DNA of 64,000 nt from Salinivibrio sp. ES.052. GTDB taxonomy: Bacteria > Pseudomonadota > Gammaproteobacteria > Enterobacterales > Vibrionaceae. The notes beneath the pieces were generated by a model, which made no database searches, was not told the DNA's origin, and worked only from the letters and a program-made list of their open reading frames with translations. The stretch lies in assembly GCF_900141775.1 (NCBI RefSeq), contig NZ_FSRI01000001.1:1582251-1646250 (forward strand), written 5' to 3'. Shown here piece by piece: positions 47,759 to 56,844 of this stretch. Within the stretch, counting starts at the first letter, position 1. Every line of letters begins with the position of its first letter. The position numbers were made by a program, and so were the translations under genes.

Positions 47759-49819
47759 TTACCCCCGTCGGTCCGGATCATCAGGCTGCTGAGGCTTATC
47801 TGTCTCATCAGGCTGAACCATGGTGGGTGCCGTGCCTTTACCGGGAGAGCCGCCTTCATTGATCTTCACTTTGGTGCCAGAGATAGTGATCCCGCCGCCG
47901 TCAATTTTGACAAAGCCACCGGGGCCTTTAATCGTTAACTCATTGCCAGCTTCCAGCACAATGTCTTTGGCGGTTAAGTAACTTTCATTACTGACTTTGG
48001 TCCGTTGGTTAGCACCGATCTCTTTCTCTTCCGAGGCCGTGGCTTGTGTGACGATCCCGCCTTCAACTTTGGTGATCATGCCGCCAGAAATAAAGCGACT
48101 CAGTTTACCCAAGATACGCTGCACGAGGTTGCGGCCAATTTTCTGGTGGTGATCTTGACCAAATTCTTCAACGACATTTTTGCCAACCATGCGATGGCTG
48201 TTTTCTGTCACAGATTGATAAGTGTTGCGCCCGACTTGACGGTGACTATCCACTCCCACAAATTCGCGATGGATGTTTTCGGTGACAATATCTTGGTCTT
48301 TCTGAGCATGAATGTAGATTTGCTCGATGGACGCTTGGTCTTCAAAGCGGATTTCATTCGACCCTTCACCCTGGTGGGTTTGCGTTTTGAGTACCGTGCG
48401 CGTTTTGTGGTTAGGGAGCAAATACGGTGGCACGTTCGTCGCGTGATACGTGCGCCCAGTAATAATCGGTTGATCTGGATCGCCGTTAAGGAAAGACACG
48501 ATCACTTCATGGCCGATGCGAGGGACCGCCATAAAGCCGTATTGCGCGCCCGCCCAACCTTGGGACACCCGTACCCAACATGAGCTGTGCTCATCTTGTT
48601 TGCTTTCTCGATCCCACGGAAAGTGCACCTTCACACGGCCGTGCTCATCACAAAATATCTCTTCGCCTTTCGGGCCGACCACTTCGCCAATCATGGGTCC
48701 ATCAACTTGTGGCTTAGGCTGTGGCGTGGCACGCCATTGTCGTGTGGCAGGGATCACTTTGAAATGGTTATGGTACGTGGTTGCACCGGTTCCGCCTTCT
48801 TCTTCGAGCGCCTGAGGTTGCGTACCCACATGCGACACACTCACCACCAACCAATCTCGGTTAGCCGGTTTGTGCAAGCTTTCAATCAAGTCAAATTTCA
48901 CACCCGCTTGCAGTGCAGGCACATAGCTTTGTCCCTGGGCGGTTGAGGCCTCGCGTCGTAAAAACTCGTTACGAATGCGAGTAAAGGCTTTGCCACTGGC
49001 ATCATCTTTGTAACGACCAGGGGCATCAAAATATTCATAATCCGTGCGCTGATAGGCGGTGCCATCCGCCTCGTGAGGCTGAAGAAAACTGTAATCCGGT
49101 TTTTTAAAGCTATAGTCCTTGAGGACGGTTTTGTTTGACTCACTTTGGTCACTGATATCGATGTGGCGAACATAAGGGTCGCTGTAAGTACCCCCTGCCC
49201 GGCTGTTGTGCTCAACAGGCTTGCTATATTTATCAATCAGCGAAGAGTCGTCGTAGAAGTGAACAGTGTGCTTATCTTCTAGATGAGTAAAGTAATAGTT
49301 AATCCCTTCTTCAGCCGCTAAGCGATGCAAAAACGCTAAATCGCTCTCTCTGTATTGCACACAGAATTCACGCTCAGGTAAGTCTCGCTTGAGAGTAAAG
49401 CTAACATCAGTAATTCCCATCTCCGTTAACAAGGTTGAGAGGATATCTTTCACTGTCTGGTGTTGGAAAATACGGCTATTTCGACGTAATGATAAGCGCT
49501 CTAGCGACGGTACCAAGATAAGAGAATAAAACGTGTGATGGTGACCAATCTCTTTGTGCGTAAAGCGACGGACAATACCGTGTACGTACTGCACGGGTTC
49601 TTCATTGCGAAATACCGTCAGTAGCGCCTTCTTATCAACGGTTTGTTCGGCAGTGATCCCTGGTTGGCGGCTGGCGAGTGCGATGTCATAGCGATAACCA
49701 TACAGAGGATGACCGTCTGCATAACTATCAGACACGGACTCTCGCCCTTGATATTCACGCACAACAAAGGTGTCTTCTGATAAACCGTCTACAACCAGTG
49801 AAAATCTCAGCGTTGCCAT
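47759..49819 (-). CDS. vgrG: T6SS spike protein VgrG
   Basis: A 686-residue trimeric spike protein: gp27-like region (about 1-380), gp5 OB fold (GRVKVHFPWDRE, CWVRVSQGWAG) and C-terminal beta-helix ending in a Pro/Asp-rich tail (QQPDDPDRRG). There is no extra effector domain after the spike, so toxicity comes from the PAAR-lipase and Rhs. It lies 85 bp after hcp, separated by a perfect hairpin. Confidence 0.95.
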   Translation of the reverse strand: MATLRFSLVVDGLSEDTFVVREYQGRESVSDSYADGHPLYGYRYDIALASRQPGITAEQTVDKKALLTVFRNEEPVQYVHGIVRRFTHKEIGHHHTFYSLILVPSLERLSLRRNSRIFQHQTVKDILSTLLTEMGITDVSFTLKRDLPEREFCVQYRESDLAFLHRLAAEEGINYYFTHLEDKHTVHFYDDSSLIDKYSKPVEHNSRAGGTYSDPYVRHIDISDQSESNKTVLKDYSFKKPDYSFLQPHEADGTAYQRTDYEYFDAPGRYKDDASGKAFTRIRNEFLRREASTAQGQSYVPALQAGVKFDLIESLHKPANRDWLVVSVSHVGTQPQALEEEGGTGATTYHNHFKVIPATRQWRATPQPKPQVDGPMIGEVVGPKGEEIFCDEHGRVKVHFPWDRESKQDEHSSCWVRVSQGWAGAQYGFMAVPRIGHEVIVSFLNGDPDQPIITGRTYHATNVPPYLLPNHKTRTVLKTQTHQGEGSNEIRFEDQASIEQIYIHAQKDQDIVTENIHREFVGVDSHRQVGRNTYQSVTENSHRMVGKNVVEEFGQDHHQKIGRNLVQRILGKLSRFISGGMITKVEGGIVTQATASEEKEIGANQRTKVSNESYLTAKDIVLEAGNELTIKGPGGFVKIDGGGITISGTKVKINEGGSPGKGTAPTMVQPDETDKPQQPDDPDRRG

Positions 49820-49852
49820 TATTAATGTCTACCTCTATATGATGAGAAAGCA

Positions 49853-49879
49853 AGTAGCCCACTGTGCCAGTGGGCTACT
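49853..49879 (-). terminator. perfect hairpin between hcp and vgrG (attenuator)
   Basis: AGTAGCCCACTG (49853-49864) and its exact complement (49868-49879) close a three-base loop. Downstream on the minus strand is a weak, interrupted T tract (TTGCTTTCTC). It probably terminates part of the transcripts or protects the hcp mRNA 3' end, so Hcp is made in excess over VgrG. Confidence 0.75.
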
Positions 49880-49904
49880 CGATTTATATCGCGACGTGTT
49901 GGAT

Positions 49905-50423
49905 TTACGCCTCGATCGGCTTACGCCAGTCATCTGACCCTGAAGTGCCCGCGTTGACGTGATCCCATGTCACTTTACGGTAAGACATAGATACGGTCAG
50001 ATTCTGAGTGAAATCTGACTTTGCAGGGTCTTGGCAGTGTGGCATTTCACAGTGGATATCGACGATAGAGGCGTTTTCCAGCTTGGTGGTAAAGAAGTTT
50101 TCTTGTTTACCTTCAATCGAAGTGCGATACCACTTCAGCTCGACGGTAGACATTTTCTCACCCGAAGACAGCGCGTTATAAAGCAGAGGAACGGCTTTGT
50201 TTAGCGCAACGGTAAACTTGAATGGTTTGTGAACACGTTGACCTGATGGCTGACCAGACTGTGGGTCAGTTGGAACAGTAACATTGTGATCAAACTGCTG
50301 AACCAGCATTTCATCTTCGTGACCTTCAACGAATGCATCACCGATTGAATCAGCGGTGCAGGCACCGGCAGTAATCAAACCCTGAGTTTCACCTTCAATC
50401 GAGATATAACATGGCGTTGGCAT
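49905..50423 (-). CDS. hcp: T6SS tube protein Hcp
   Basis: A 172-residue hexameric ring protein that stacks into the T6SS inner tube. The sequence (MPTPCYISIEGETQGLITAG ... HVNAGTSGSDDWRKPIEA) is almost the same as V. cholerae Hcp, which supports a compatible vibrio-type T6SS encoded elsewhere in this genome. AGGAGCAACT precedes the ATG. It is the first gene of the island operon, driven by the sigma-54 promoter at 50486. Confidence 0.97.
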   Translation of the reverse strand: MPTPCYISIEGETQGLITAGACTADSIGDAFVEGHEDEMLVQQFDHNVTVPTDPQSGQPSGQRVHKPFKFTVALNKAVPLLYNALSSGEKMSTVELKWYRTSIEGKQENFFTTKLENASIVDIHCEMPHCQDPAKSDFTQNLTVSMSYRKVTWDHVNAGTSGSDDWRKPIEA

Positions 50424-50485
50424 AGTTGCTCCTATCAGTTTTTAGTATTAGGCATAACCACCTTGGTTACGCATCATCCCTAACG

Positions 50486-50501
50486 TGCCAATTTCATGCC
50501 A
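50486..50501 (-). promoter_or_regulatory. sigma-54 promoter of the hcp-vgrG operon
   Basis: On the minus strand TGGCATGAAATTGGCA matches the -24/-12 consensus (GG, ten bases, GC; six of seven in the -24 block). The predicted start near 50475 leaves a 52-nt leader before hcp. Vibrio hcp operons are known to need RpoN and the activator VasH. Confidence 0.78.
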
Positions 50502-50518
50502 GTTTTTTAACTCTATAA

Positions 50519-50531
50519 TTTCAACAACTTA
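50519..50531. promoter_or_regulatory. candidate IHF site upstream of hcp
   Basis: TTTCAACAACTTA fits WATCAA-N4-TTR with one mismatch, at about -44 to -56 from the predicted start, where IHF bends DNA in sigma-54 promoters. The match is short and could be chance. Confidence 0.4.
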
Positions 50532-50562
50532 AGATCATGCTGACCAATTTTTTGTAAGCACT

Positions 50563-50599
50563 GAGCAAGAAGTTGCCCAAGCTGAGCAACTTTTTGCTC
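50563..50599. promoter_or_regulatory. paired 16-bp dyads: candidate activator (VasH-type) sites
   Basis: Two copies of GAGCAA-N4-TTGCYC, at 50563-50578 (GAGCAAGAAGTTGCCC) and 50584-50599 (GAGCAACTTTTTGCTC), start exactly 21 bp apart, two helical turns. Their centres lie at about -95 and -116 from the sigma-54 start, the usual position for enhancer-binding proteins. The same bases can also fold as one 14-bp stem. Confidence 0.55.
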
Positions 50600-50636
50600 G
50601 CATAGAAAGAGGGTTGGATTAATGATGGAGAATCAA

Positions 50637-50664
50637 AAAATAGCGCCATAGTAGGCGCTATTTT
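50637..50664 (-). terminator. terminator after purC
   Basis: AAAATAGCGCC (50637-50647) pairs with GGCGCTATTTT (50654-50664). On the minus strand it is followed by TTTTTTGATT, giving a proper intrinsic terminator for purC ahead of the hcp control region. Confidence 0.85.
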
Positions 50665-50672
50665 ATTAACAC

Positions 50673-50694
50673 AAAAAGCAAACGTTTGCTTTTT
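50673..50694. promoter_or_regulatory. perfect palindrome matching the PurR operator, just after purC
   Basis: The central AAGCAAACGTTTGCTT (50676-50691) fits the PurR operator consensus ANGCAANCGNTTNCNT at every fixed position. It lies 12 bp past the purC stop, not in front of it, so it may be an accessory hairpin of the purC 3' end. Alternatively it is a LacI-family site facing the hcp promoter. Confidence 0.5.
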
Positions 50695-50705
50695 GAGCCG
50701 AAAAA

Positions 50706-51419
50706 TTAGAGCGCTAAGCCGATACGCTTTGCCACCTCAATGTATGCATCAACAACACCACCTAGGCCTTGACGGAAACGGTCTTTGTCCAGTTTTTCAC
50801 GGGTATTGGCGTCCCACAAGCGACAACCGTCTGGACTAAACTCATCACCGAGTACGATATTACCTTGATGATCGACACCGAACTCCAACTTATAATCGAC
50901 CAACAACAAGTCACCCTCGGCAAACAAGGCTTTAAGCACGTCGTTCACTCGGTACGTCAGTGATTTCATGGTCGCGAGTTGCGCTTGCGTCGCAAACCCG
51001 AGTGATTCACACAAGGATTCATTGACCATAGGATCATGTAGCGCATCATTTTTTAGAAACAGCTCGAAGGTCGGCGGAGTCAGTGCCGTGCCCTCTTCGA
51101 CCCCAAGACGACGACATAGTGAGCCCGCGGCAATATTTCTCACCACACACTCAACAGGGATCATATCGAGCTTTTTAACCAGACACTCGGTCTCTGACAA
51201 CAGCTGATCCATCTGCGTTGGGATCCCTGCCTGTTCAAGTTTTTGCATGATGAAGTGGTTAAACTTGTTGTTCACTTCCCCTTTTCGCTCAAGTTGCTCA
51301 ACACGTTCACCATCAAATGCGGACGTATCATTGCGAAAGTGCAGAACAAAGCGGTGTTGATCATCTGTTGCGTACACAGATTTGGCTTTACCGCGATACA
51401 ACTCAGCACGTTTTTCCAT
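50706..51419 (-). CDS. purC: SAICAR synthase (phosphoribosylaminoimidazole-succinocarboxamide synthase)
   Basis: An ATP-dependent ligase of purine synthesis joining CAIR and aspartate. It has an N-terminal lysine-rich loop ([12 protein letters not shown]), substrate segments [10 protein letters not shown] and LVDYKLEFG, and the metal/ATP stretch [13 protein letters not shown]. The length of 237 is standard. It follows bamC in the same direction (59 bp, with a hairpin), as in the E. coli dapA-bamC-purC order. Confidence 0.97.
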   Translation of the reverse strand: MEKRAELYRGKAKSVYATDDQHRFVLHFRNDTSAFDGERVEQLERKGEVNNKFNHFIMQKLEQAGIPTQMDQLLSETECLVKKLDMIPVECVVRNIAAGSLCRRLGVEEGTALTPPTFELFLKNDALHDPMVNESLCESLGFATQAQLATMKSLTYRVNDVLKALFAEGDLLLVDYKLEFGVDHQGNIVLGDEFSPDGCRLWDANTREKLDKDRFRQGLGGVVDAYIEVAKRIGLAL

Positions 51420-51450
51420 TACCCATCATCTCCATTAGGCACTAAAAGTA

Positions 51451-51472
51451 AGGGACGCTCTGCAGCGTCCCT
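51451..51472 (-). terminator. hairpin between bamC and purC
   Basis: AGGGACGCT (51451-51459) pairs with AGCGTCCCT (51464-51472) around a four-base loop. The minus-strand T tract (TACTTTTAG) is poor, so termination is probably partial. Confidence 0.6.
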
Positions 51473-51478
51473 ATAAAA

Positions 51479-52510
51479 TTACGGTGATGCCACCTGATTA
51501 CGTTTCGCGATAACCGCTTTCAACGCTGGGCTCAGCGCTTTTAATGTGGCTTCGTCAACGGGTTTACCATCACTGTTAGTCACATTGAGTGACGTGCGGT
51601 TCCCCAAGTCACCCAGCAATAGCGTATAACTGTTATCTGGGAACGAAATAGGCTCGACACTCAGTGCTTGCCAGCGCTCATCACTTGGCGCAACGTGACG
51701 CGTTTTAACGGTGCCTTGCGACTGATTTCGGCTTTCGACCGAGAAGCCCAAGGGTTCGATAATGGCTGGAAGCTTTTCCCACACGACATCGTAAGGCGCA
51801 CGCGCGATAATGACCGGTAACCCGCTGCGATCAGAACCAAAACTGATCGGGATATCCGACTGGCGCTGCTCAGCCAAACGACGTGCCTCTGCACGCAAAG
51901 CCGCGTCATGGCTCACCGTGATCACGTTTGTCATTAGGGTGTTGTAACGTTCGCGAAGTGCAGGTGTGAGTGGCTCATCATTGGCTTTCGCACGAGACTC
52001 AATCATGTTGACGCCCAATGCAAATCGACGACCCTGCTCTAATCGAGACAAACGAAATCGCGCTTGATGCGCACTGTCTTCTTTTTCCCAAGCAATCCAA
52101 CCGGTTTCAATTTGGTCTGCTGTTTGTGCCACAACCGGAATGGCCTCATCTTCCGCAAGACCCTCGACAGTTTGCCATAGTTGAGCCAGTTGTTTTTCGT
52201 TAGCAACAGCAATGGTCACACCACGGCTATCTCGCTCTATACGGGCTCCAGGAACTAAATCGAGCACTTGTCGCGGCGGACGAATATCGACATTTTTGCC
52301 GATTTCGCCCTTAAAGTCTTGCTCAGGTATTTGATAGTTGGTAGAAAAATAAGGCGCTTGTTCTGGCAACGTTTTCCACTGTGACAGTGGGGTTGTTTGC
52401 AAGTAGCCAAAATCATCTTTGGCTTGACGGCGCTGCTCGACGCCACCACTACAGGCCACCAAACCGGTGGCCATGATGGCACAAAGGCCGAGCTTAAATA
52501 CTGGTTTCAT
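51479..52510 (-). CDS. bamC: outer-membrane assembly lipoprotein BamC
   Basis: A lipoprotein subunit of the BAM complex that folds outer-membrane beta-barrels. The signal peptide ends in the lipobox LVAC followed by SGG; two helix-grip domains follow (about 95-210 and 225-340). ATG 52510 has GGAG five bases upstream; GTG 52516 has no room for a ribosome site. The length of 343 is normal. It is 15 bp downstream of dapA, forming dapA-bamC. Confidence 0.93.
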   Translation of the reverse strand: MKPVFKLGLCAIMATGLVACSGGVEQRRQAKDDFGYLQTTPLSQWKTLPEQAPYFSTNYQIPEQDFKGEIGKNVDIRPPRQVLDLVPGARIERDSRGVTIAVANEKQLAQLWQTVEGLAEDEAIPVVAQTADQIETGWIAWEKEDSAHQARFRLSRLEQGRRFALGVNMIESRAKANDEPLTPALRERYNTLMTNVITVSHDAALRAEARRLAEQRQSDIPISFGSDRSGLPVIIARAPYDVVWEKLPAIIEPLGFSVESRNQSQGTVKTRHVAPSDERWQALSVEPISFPDNSYTLLLGDLGNRTSLNVTNSDGKPVDEATLKALSPALKAVIAKRNQVASP

Positions 52511-52525
52511 TGACACTCCAACGGC

Positions 52526-53404
52526 TTAAACAGCACCTGCAATCTGTATGGCCTCTCGAACATCTGGACGCAAGTGCTCGCTTAATTCGGTTAATGGCAG
52601 ACGAAGATGGCCATCGGCAATCAAGCCCATCTCTCGGACAGCCCATTTCACAGGGATCGGATTAGCTTCATCAAAAAGGTGGCGATGTAAGGGGATTAGC
52701 GTCTCGTTAATTGCATGTGCTTGCTCCGCTTCACCCACACGTGCCAATTTAATCATTTTGGCCATTTGCGCGGCCGCAACGTTATTGGTCACTGATATCA
52801 CCCCGTGCCCTCCTGCTAGGACAAAATCGAGGCCTGTTAAATCATCACCACTGAATAAGAGGAAGTTCTCGCCACAAAGTTCCCGATGAATGGCGACTCG
52901 ACTCACATCGGCCGTTGCATCTTTTAAGCCGATGATATTGTCAAACTTAGCTAGACGTGCCACGGTTTCAGGTTGGAGATCAACCGCCGTACGACCGGGA
53001 ACGTTGTAAAGGATCTGGGGCAAATCGGTGGCTTCAGCAATGGCTTTATAGTGCTGGTATAGGCCTTCTTGGGTAGGCTTATTGTAATAAGGGGTAACGC
53101 TAAGGCATGCCGCAACACCCGAGCCGGCAAACATTTTACTGAAAGTGATTGCTTCATGGGTGGCATTGGCGCCAGTTCCCGCAATAACCGGAATACGTCC
53201 GTTAGCAAATTCCAAGGTTTTCAGCACAACTTTAATGTGCTCATCCACGGTTACTGTCGACGACTCACCTGTCGTGCCCACTGCGACAATCGCATCAGTG
53301 CCCGCTTGGATATGAAACTCGACCAGTTTTTCCAGGCTAACGTAATCAACTTCGCCGTGTGCATCCATTGGTGTGACGAGCGCCACAATGCTTCCAGAAA
53401 CCAT
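52526..53404 (-). CDS. dapA: 4-hydroxy-tetrahydrodipicolinate synthase
   Basis: The first committed enzyme of lysine/diaminopimelate synthesis, condensing pyruvate and aspartate semialdehyde. Schiff-base Lys161 (GLKDATAD), Tyr133 (YNVPGRT) and the TTGES motif (44-48) match E. coli numbering; the length is 292. The gcvR gene that sits between dapA and bcp in E. coli is absent. The product feeds the pathway that DapE, encoded at 27.4 kb, completes. Confidence 0.97.
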   Translation of the reverse strand: MVSGSIVALVTPMDAHGEVDYVSLEKLVEFHIQAGTDAIVAVGTTGESSTVTVDEHIKVVLKTLEFANGRIPVIAGTGANATHEAITFSKMFAGSGVAACLSVTPYYNKPTQEGLYQHYKAIAEATDLPQILYNVPGRTAVDLQPETVARLAKFDNIIGLKDATADVSRVAIHRELCGENFLLFSGDDLTGLDFVLAGGHGVISVTNNVAAAQMAKMIKLARVGEAEQAHAINETLIPLHRHLFDEANPIPVKWAVREMGLIADGHLRLPLTELSEHLRPDVREAIQIAGAV

Positions 53405-53671
53405 GTTCGTCTCCCTTATTGGTTATGCTTGCAATGTTACTTTTGGCGCAGGGTAAACACAAGAATAACCCTACGCCCAAGCGTGTCTTATTCGATATTT
53501 TTTCGTCGTCAAATTCAGGCTTTGAATTTTATAATCGATTAAGATACCAGCCAGCGTCAATAAAAGGTAAAACCCTGTCAGGCCCGTGATCGCATTATCA
53601 AAAACTTGCGTAATTCCTCGCACGCTCTATCATCTTGAATTCGGTTTACCGACAAAAAGGAAACGCAGCGC

Positions 53672-54142
53672 ATGCAAACATTAAACGAAGGCGCCCAAGC
53701 GCCCGATTTCTCACTGCAAGATCAAAATGGCGACACCGTCACCTTAAGCCAGTTTCAAGGCGAAAAGCGCGTGCTGGTGTATTTTTACCCTAAAGCGATG
53801 ACACCAGGCTGTACCACTCAAGCGTGTTCCTTGCGGGATACCAAAGCAGAGCTTGACGCGTTAGATACTGTGGTGCTGGGGATCAGTCCGGATCCAGTAA
53901 AAAAATTGGCGCGCTTTGTGGAACGTGATGCGCTTAACTTCACACTGTTGAGCGACGAAGATCATGCCGTAGCGGATGCATTTGGTGTGTGGGGACTGAA
54001 AAAATTCATGGGTAAGGAATATGATGGTATTCATCGCCTGAGCTTTTTGGTCGGTAAAGACGGGAAGATTGAACATGTGTTTAATAAATTTAAGACCAAA
54101 GATCATCATCAAGTCGTATTGGATTATTTGAACCAAGCCTAA
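53672..54142 (+). CDS. bcp: thioredoxin-dependent peroxiredoxin Bcp (PrxQ)
   Basis: Reduces hydrogen peroxide and organic peroxides. Peroxidatic Cys47 (PKAMTPGCT) and resolving Cys52 (QACSLRD) have the PrxQ spacing, and the length is 156. It is transcribed divergently from dapA across a 267-bp spacer in which I see no further gene. A strong terminator follows. Confidence 0.96.
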   Translation: MQTLNEGAQAPDFSLQDQNGDTVTLSQFQGEKRVLVYFYPKAMTPGCTTQACSLRDTKAELDALDTVVLGISPDPVKKLARFVERDALNFTLLSDEDHAVADAFGVWGLKKFMGKEYDGIHRLSFLVGKDGKIEHVFNKFKTKDHHQVVLDYLNQA

Positions 54143-54165
54143 GGCGAGATTCCAGCCGATCCATT

Positions 54166-54198
54166 AAAAAAGCGCACGGTCACCCGTGCGCTTTTTCA
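54166..54198. terminator. bidirectional terminator between bcp and the FAD oxidoreductase gene
   Basis: AAAAAGCGCACGG (54167-54179) pairs with CCGTGCGCTTTTT (54184-54196) around TCAC. A and T runs serve both convergent genes. Confidence 0.92.
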
Positions 54199-54208
54199 TT
54201 GGTTAGGA

Positions 54209-55645
54209 TCAACCAACGGGCTTCGCTAAAGCCTCTGGATACCCTCGCCGAACGGCAAATTCACACGCTGTATCCACAATGTTGGCTGTCGATGGCCGAG
54301 TCAACACATGATAAGACGTGGGTGAAATCCAGCCGGCATCCTCAAACTGGATGAGTATTTTGTTAATAGCAGTTAAGGCCGACGAGGCTTTCACAATTTC
54401 CATCCGCGCATAACGCTCACCATCAAAAGAAACATCTGAAGCACGTAATGATGGATCTTCGCCAGGAATTTGCTGTGCACCGCATAAGGGTTTGCCGCCA
54501 ACTTCAGCCTGTTTAAACGCGGGTAACCATTGAGCAAAGTGCTCAATGGCGCGATCCGTACGCTGACACACTTCTTCCCAATCCCAGCCTTGATCAATAT
54601 TTTTCACATACCGCGCGTCAACATTAGGTTGCGCGGATGCCGTCGAACTGTGCACTAATCCACGCTCAAAGAGCGTCACATCTTGTGTCATACCATGCAA
54701 TTGGAAAAAACCATCAGGATACGGTGTTAACTGGGCCATGCCTTGTGGGGTGCCACGTTGGCCATGGACAATGATTTCTGGCCATTGACACTCAGTGCGT
54801 GTCCAGTGGGCGACATAGGCCGCTTTATACTCAACCAGACGCTGACGTCCAAAACCTGCCATGTCATCAATGGTGCCAGTGCGGAACCCGGCAGCATTAA
54901 TCAAATAATCGACCTCGGTGGTTTGTATCTGCCCGGCCTTATCTCGGTACGTGACCTGCCAACCTGAACCCGTTGGCTCGGTATCGATCACTTTGTGATT
55001 AAAATTAAGCTGACAGTGCGGTGTATCGGCAAGCGTTAATTGCGCTTCCGCCGCTAAGCGAAACACACTAAGCCCATACTCTTGCACGAGCACCAGCGGG
55101 TATTTCATCGCACTTAAATCGAGCGACTGTGCCACTGGCCACATCCATTGATCCGCCGAATCCGTCAGGCTGTCATAATCCTGAGTGCGCAATGCTTCCA
55201 ACGTGTCTTGCTGATATAAGCGAAAATAATCATTGGGTTCACCCATGACCTTATTATCACCGTCGATCTCGACCAGTTGCTTGTAACGCTCACGTAAGGT
55301 TTCTAACCGAGCGATCACACTGTCCAATGAGCCTGGATCTTGCTTCGGCACTGCCAATACGGTCGGGCGCCGGTTCACAGAGTGCGGATACATACGCACG
55401 GTCGCGACAGACTGTTCGAGGAGGGTTAAGCACTGATCGAGAGAGATTTCTCGGTAAAGGTTACCGCCCGCATGAAGATGACAAATTGGCGGACCACTAA
55501 CCAAGCCCGTTCCCGCCTCAAACACCTGGGTGTCAACACCACGCTCGGCCAGTCGCATTGCTGCTGTTGTACCTGCCACTCCGCCACCGATCACCGCGAC
55601 GCGGAACCCTTCTAATTGCGATTGTTCTTGACTGTGTTGTGCCAT
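54209..55645 (-). CDS. FAD-dependent oxidoreductase
   Basis: A 478-residue flavoprotein with the N-terminal dinucleotide fold VAVIGGGVAGTTAAMRLAERG and a second conserved stretch INAAGFRTG near the middle, as in the DAO/NAD(P)-binding oxidoreductases. I chose ATG 55645 with AGGG upstream; an extension to 55681 is open but not conserved. The substrate is unknown. Relatives occur at the same place (beside bcp and perM) in vibrios. Confidence 0.8.
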   Translation of the reverse strand: MAQHSQEQSQLEGFRVAVIGGGVAGTTAAMRLAERGVDTQVFEAGTGLVSGPPICHLHAGGNLYREISLDQCLTLLEQSVATVRMYPHSVNRRPTVLAVPKQDPGSLDSVIARLETLRERYKQLVEIDGDNKVMGEPNDYFRLYQQDTLEALRTQDYDSLTDSADQWMWPVAQSLDLSAMKYPLVLVQEYGLSVFRLAAEAQLTLADTPHCQLNFNHKVIDTEPTGSGWQVTYRDKAGQIQTTEVDYLINAAGFRTGTIDDMAGFGRQRLVEYKAAYVAHWTRTECQWPEIIVHGQRGTPQGMAQLTPYPDGFFQLHGMTQDVTLFERGLVHSSTASAQPNVDARYVKNIDQGWDWEEVCQRTDRAIEHFAQWLPAFKQAEVGGKPLCGAQQIPGEDPSLRASDVSFDGERYARMEIVKASSALTAINKILIQFEDAGWISPTSYHVLTRPSTANIVDTACEFAVRRGYPEALAKPVG

Positions 55646-55751
55646 GCCAACCCTGTTTTCATTTCTACTTCTGTGGGCCAAACTGATCGCGGTTAACGCT
55701 TACTCTCAAGCCGCTCAGCCCCATTATTTAGGGGGCTGCCAGCAAGATGGA

Positions 55752-56831
55752 TCACTCAACACCTACCTTTGGATCATCGTCGAGTTCAATCACTGGTAGT
55801 GCTTGCCACACCGCTTTCACTAAGGTCGCCAATGGAATGGCAAAAAATACCCCCCAAAAGCCCCAGAGTCCACCGAAAACCAGTACGGCTATTATAATGG
55901 CCACTGGGTGTAAATTCACCGCTTCAGAGAAAAGCACGGGGACAAGAACGTTGCCGTCCAGTGCTTGAATGACGCCATAAGCAATCATCACATACCAAAA
56001 ACCAGGCTCCAATCCCCACTGGAACAAGGCCACAATCGCGATGGGAACAGTGACAATGGCTGCGCCAATATAGGGCACAAGCACGGAGAAACCGGTTGCA
56101 ACGCTAAGCAGTACGGCATAACGCAGTTCAAGAAGCGTAAAGGTGAGATAACTCGCGCTACCCACAATAATAATCTCTGTCACTTTGCCACGAATATAAT
56201 TAGAGATCTGTTGGTTCATCTCATGGCCCACTCGCGACGCAAGGCGGCGGTTACGAGGAAGCAACCCTTTAAACATGGCCAACATTTGCGCTTTGTCTTT
56301 AAGTAGAAAGAAGACCAAAAGCGGCACTAAAATTAGATAAACCGCCACTGCCACTAAATTGACTAACGAAGAAAGAGAGCCTTTGACTAAGGTTTCTCCT
56401 AAGTTAAGCACCTTGTTTTGCAGCGTATCCACAAACGTATTCACCATGTGGGGGTTAATCAACTCCGGGTACCGTTCAGGCAGGCTCAGCATCAGTGATT
56501 GCATGTTATTAAACATGTTCGGCACATCGGCGACAAGGCTCACCCCTTGGTTCCAAATGGTCGGCACTAAGCCAAACAACGCCATCAGTGTTAGGCTCAC
56601 GAACAACGTAATCACCACCAGCACCGACAACGTGCGTGGAAGCCCGAGACGACTGAGGCGATTGACAGGCCAATCGAGCAAATAGGCCATCACAATCGCA
56701 ACCAGCAAAGGCGCTAATAAGTTGCCGAAAAAGTAAATCGTAATAAAGCCAAATAAGAGGATCGCAACCAAGCTGACGGCATGAGGATCAGAAAATCGTC
56801 GCCGATACCAGCGATGTAACATATCAAACAT
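55752..56831 (-). CDS. perM: AI-2E family transporter PerM
   Basis: A 359-residue inner-membrane protein with seven to eight helices. N-terminal pairs at about 15-75, a periplasmic/amphipathic centre, and a C-terminal cluster with the family motif PYIGA and GGLWGFWGVFFAIPLATL are visible. PerM is linked to permease functions but its cargo is uncertain. It follows the TusA-like gene after 13 bp. Confidence 0.92.
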   Translation of the reverse strand: MFDMLHRWYRRRFSDPHAVSLVAILLFGFITIYFFGNLLAPLLVAIVMAYLLDWPVNRLSRLGLPRTLSVLVVITLFVSLTLMALFGLVPTIWNQGVSLVADVPNMFNNMQSLMLSLPERYPELINPHMVNTFVDTLQNKVLNLGETLVKGSLSSLVNLVAVAVYLILVPLLVFFLLKDKAQMLAMFKGLLPRNRRLASRVGHEMNQQISNYIRGKVTEIIIVGSASYLTFTLLELRYAVLLSVATGFSVLVPYIGAAIVTVPIAIVALFQWGLEPGFWYVMIAYGVIQALDGNVLVPVLFSEAVNLHPVAIIIAVLVFGGLWGFWGVFFAIPLATLVKAVWQALPVIELDDDPKVGVE

Positions 56832-56844
56832 AAAAGGCCCGTTA

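Noticed and set aside
48005-48583. 192-codon plus-strand frame opposite vgrG
   Set aside because: Shadow of vgrG; no ribosome site.
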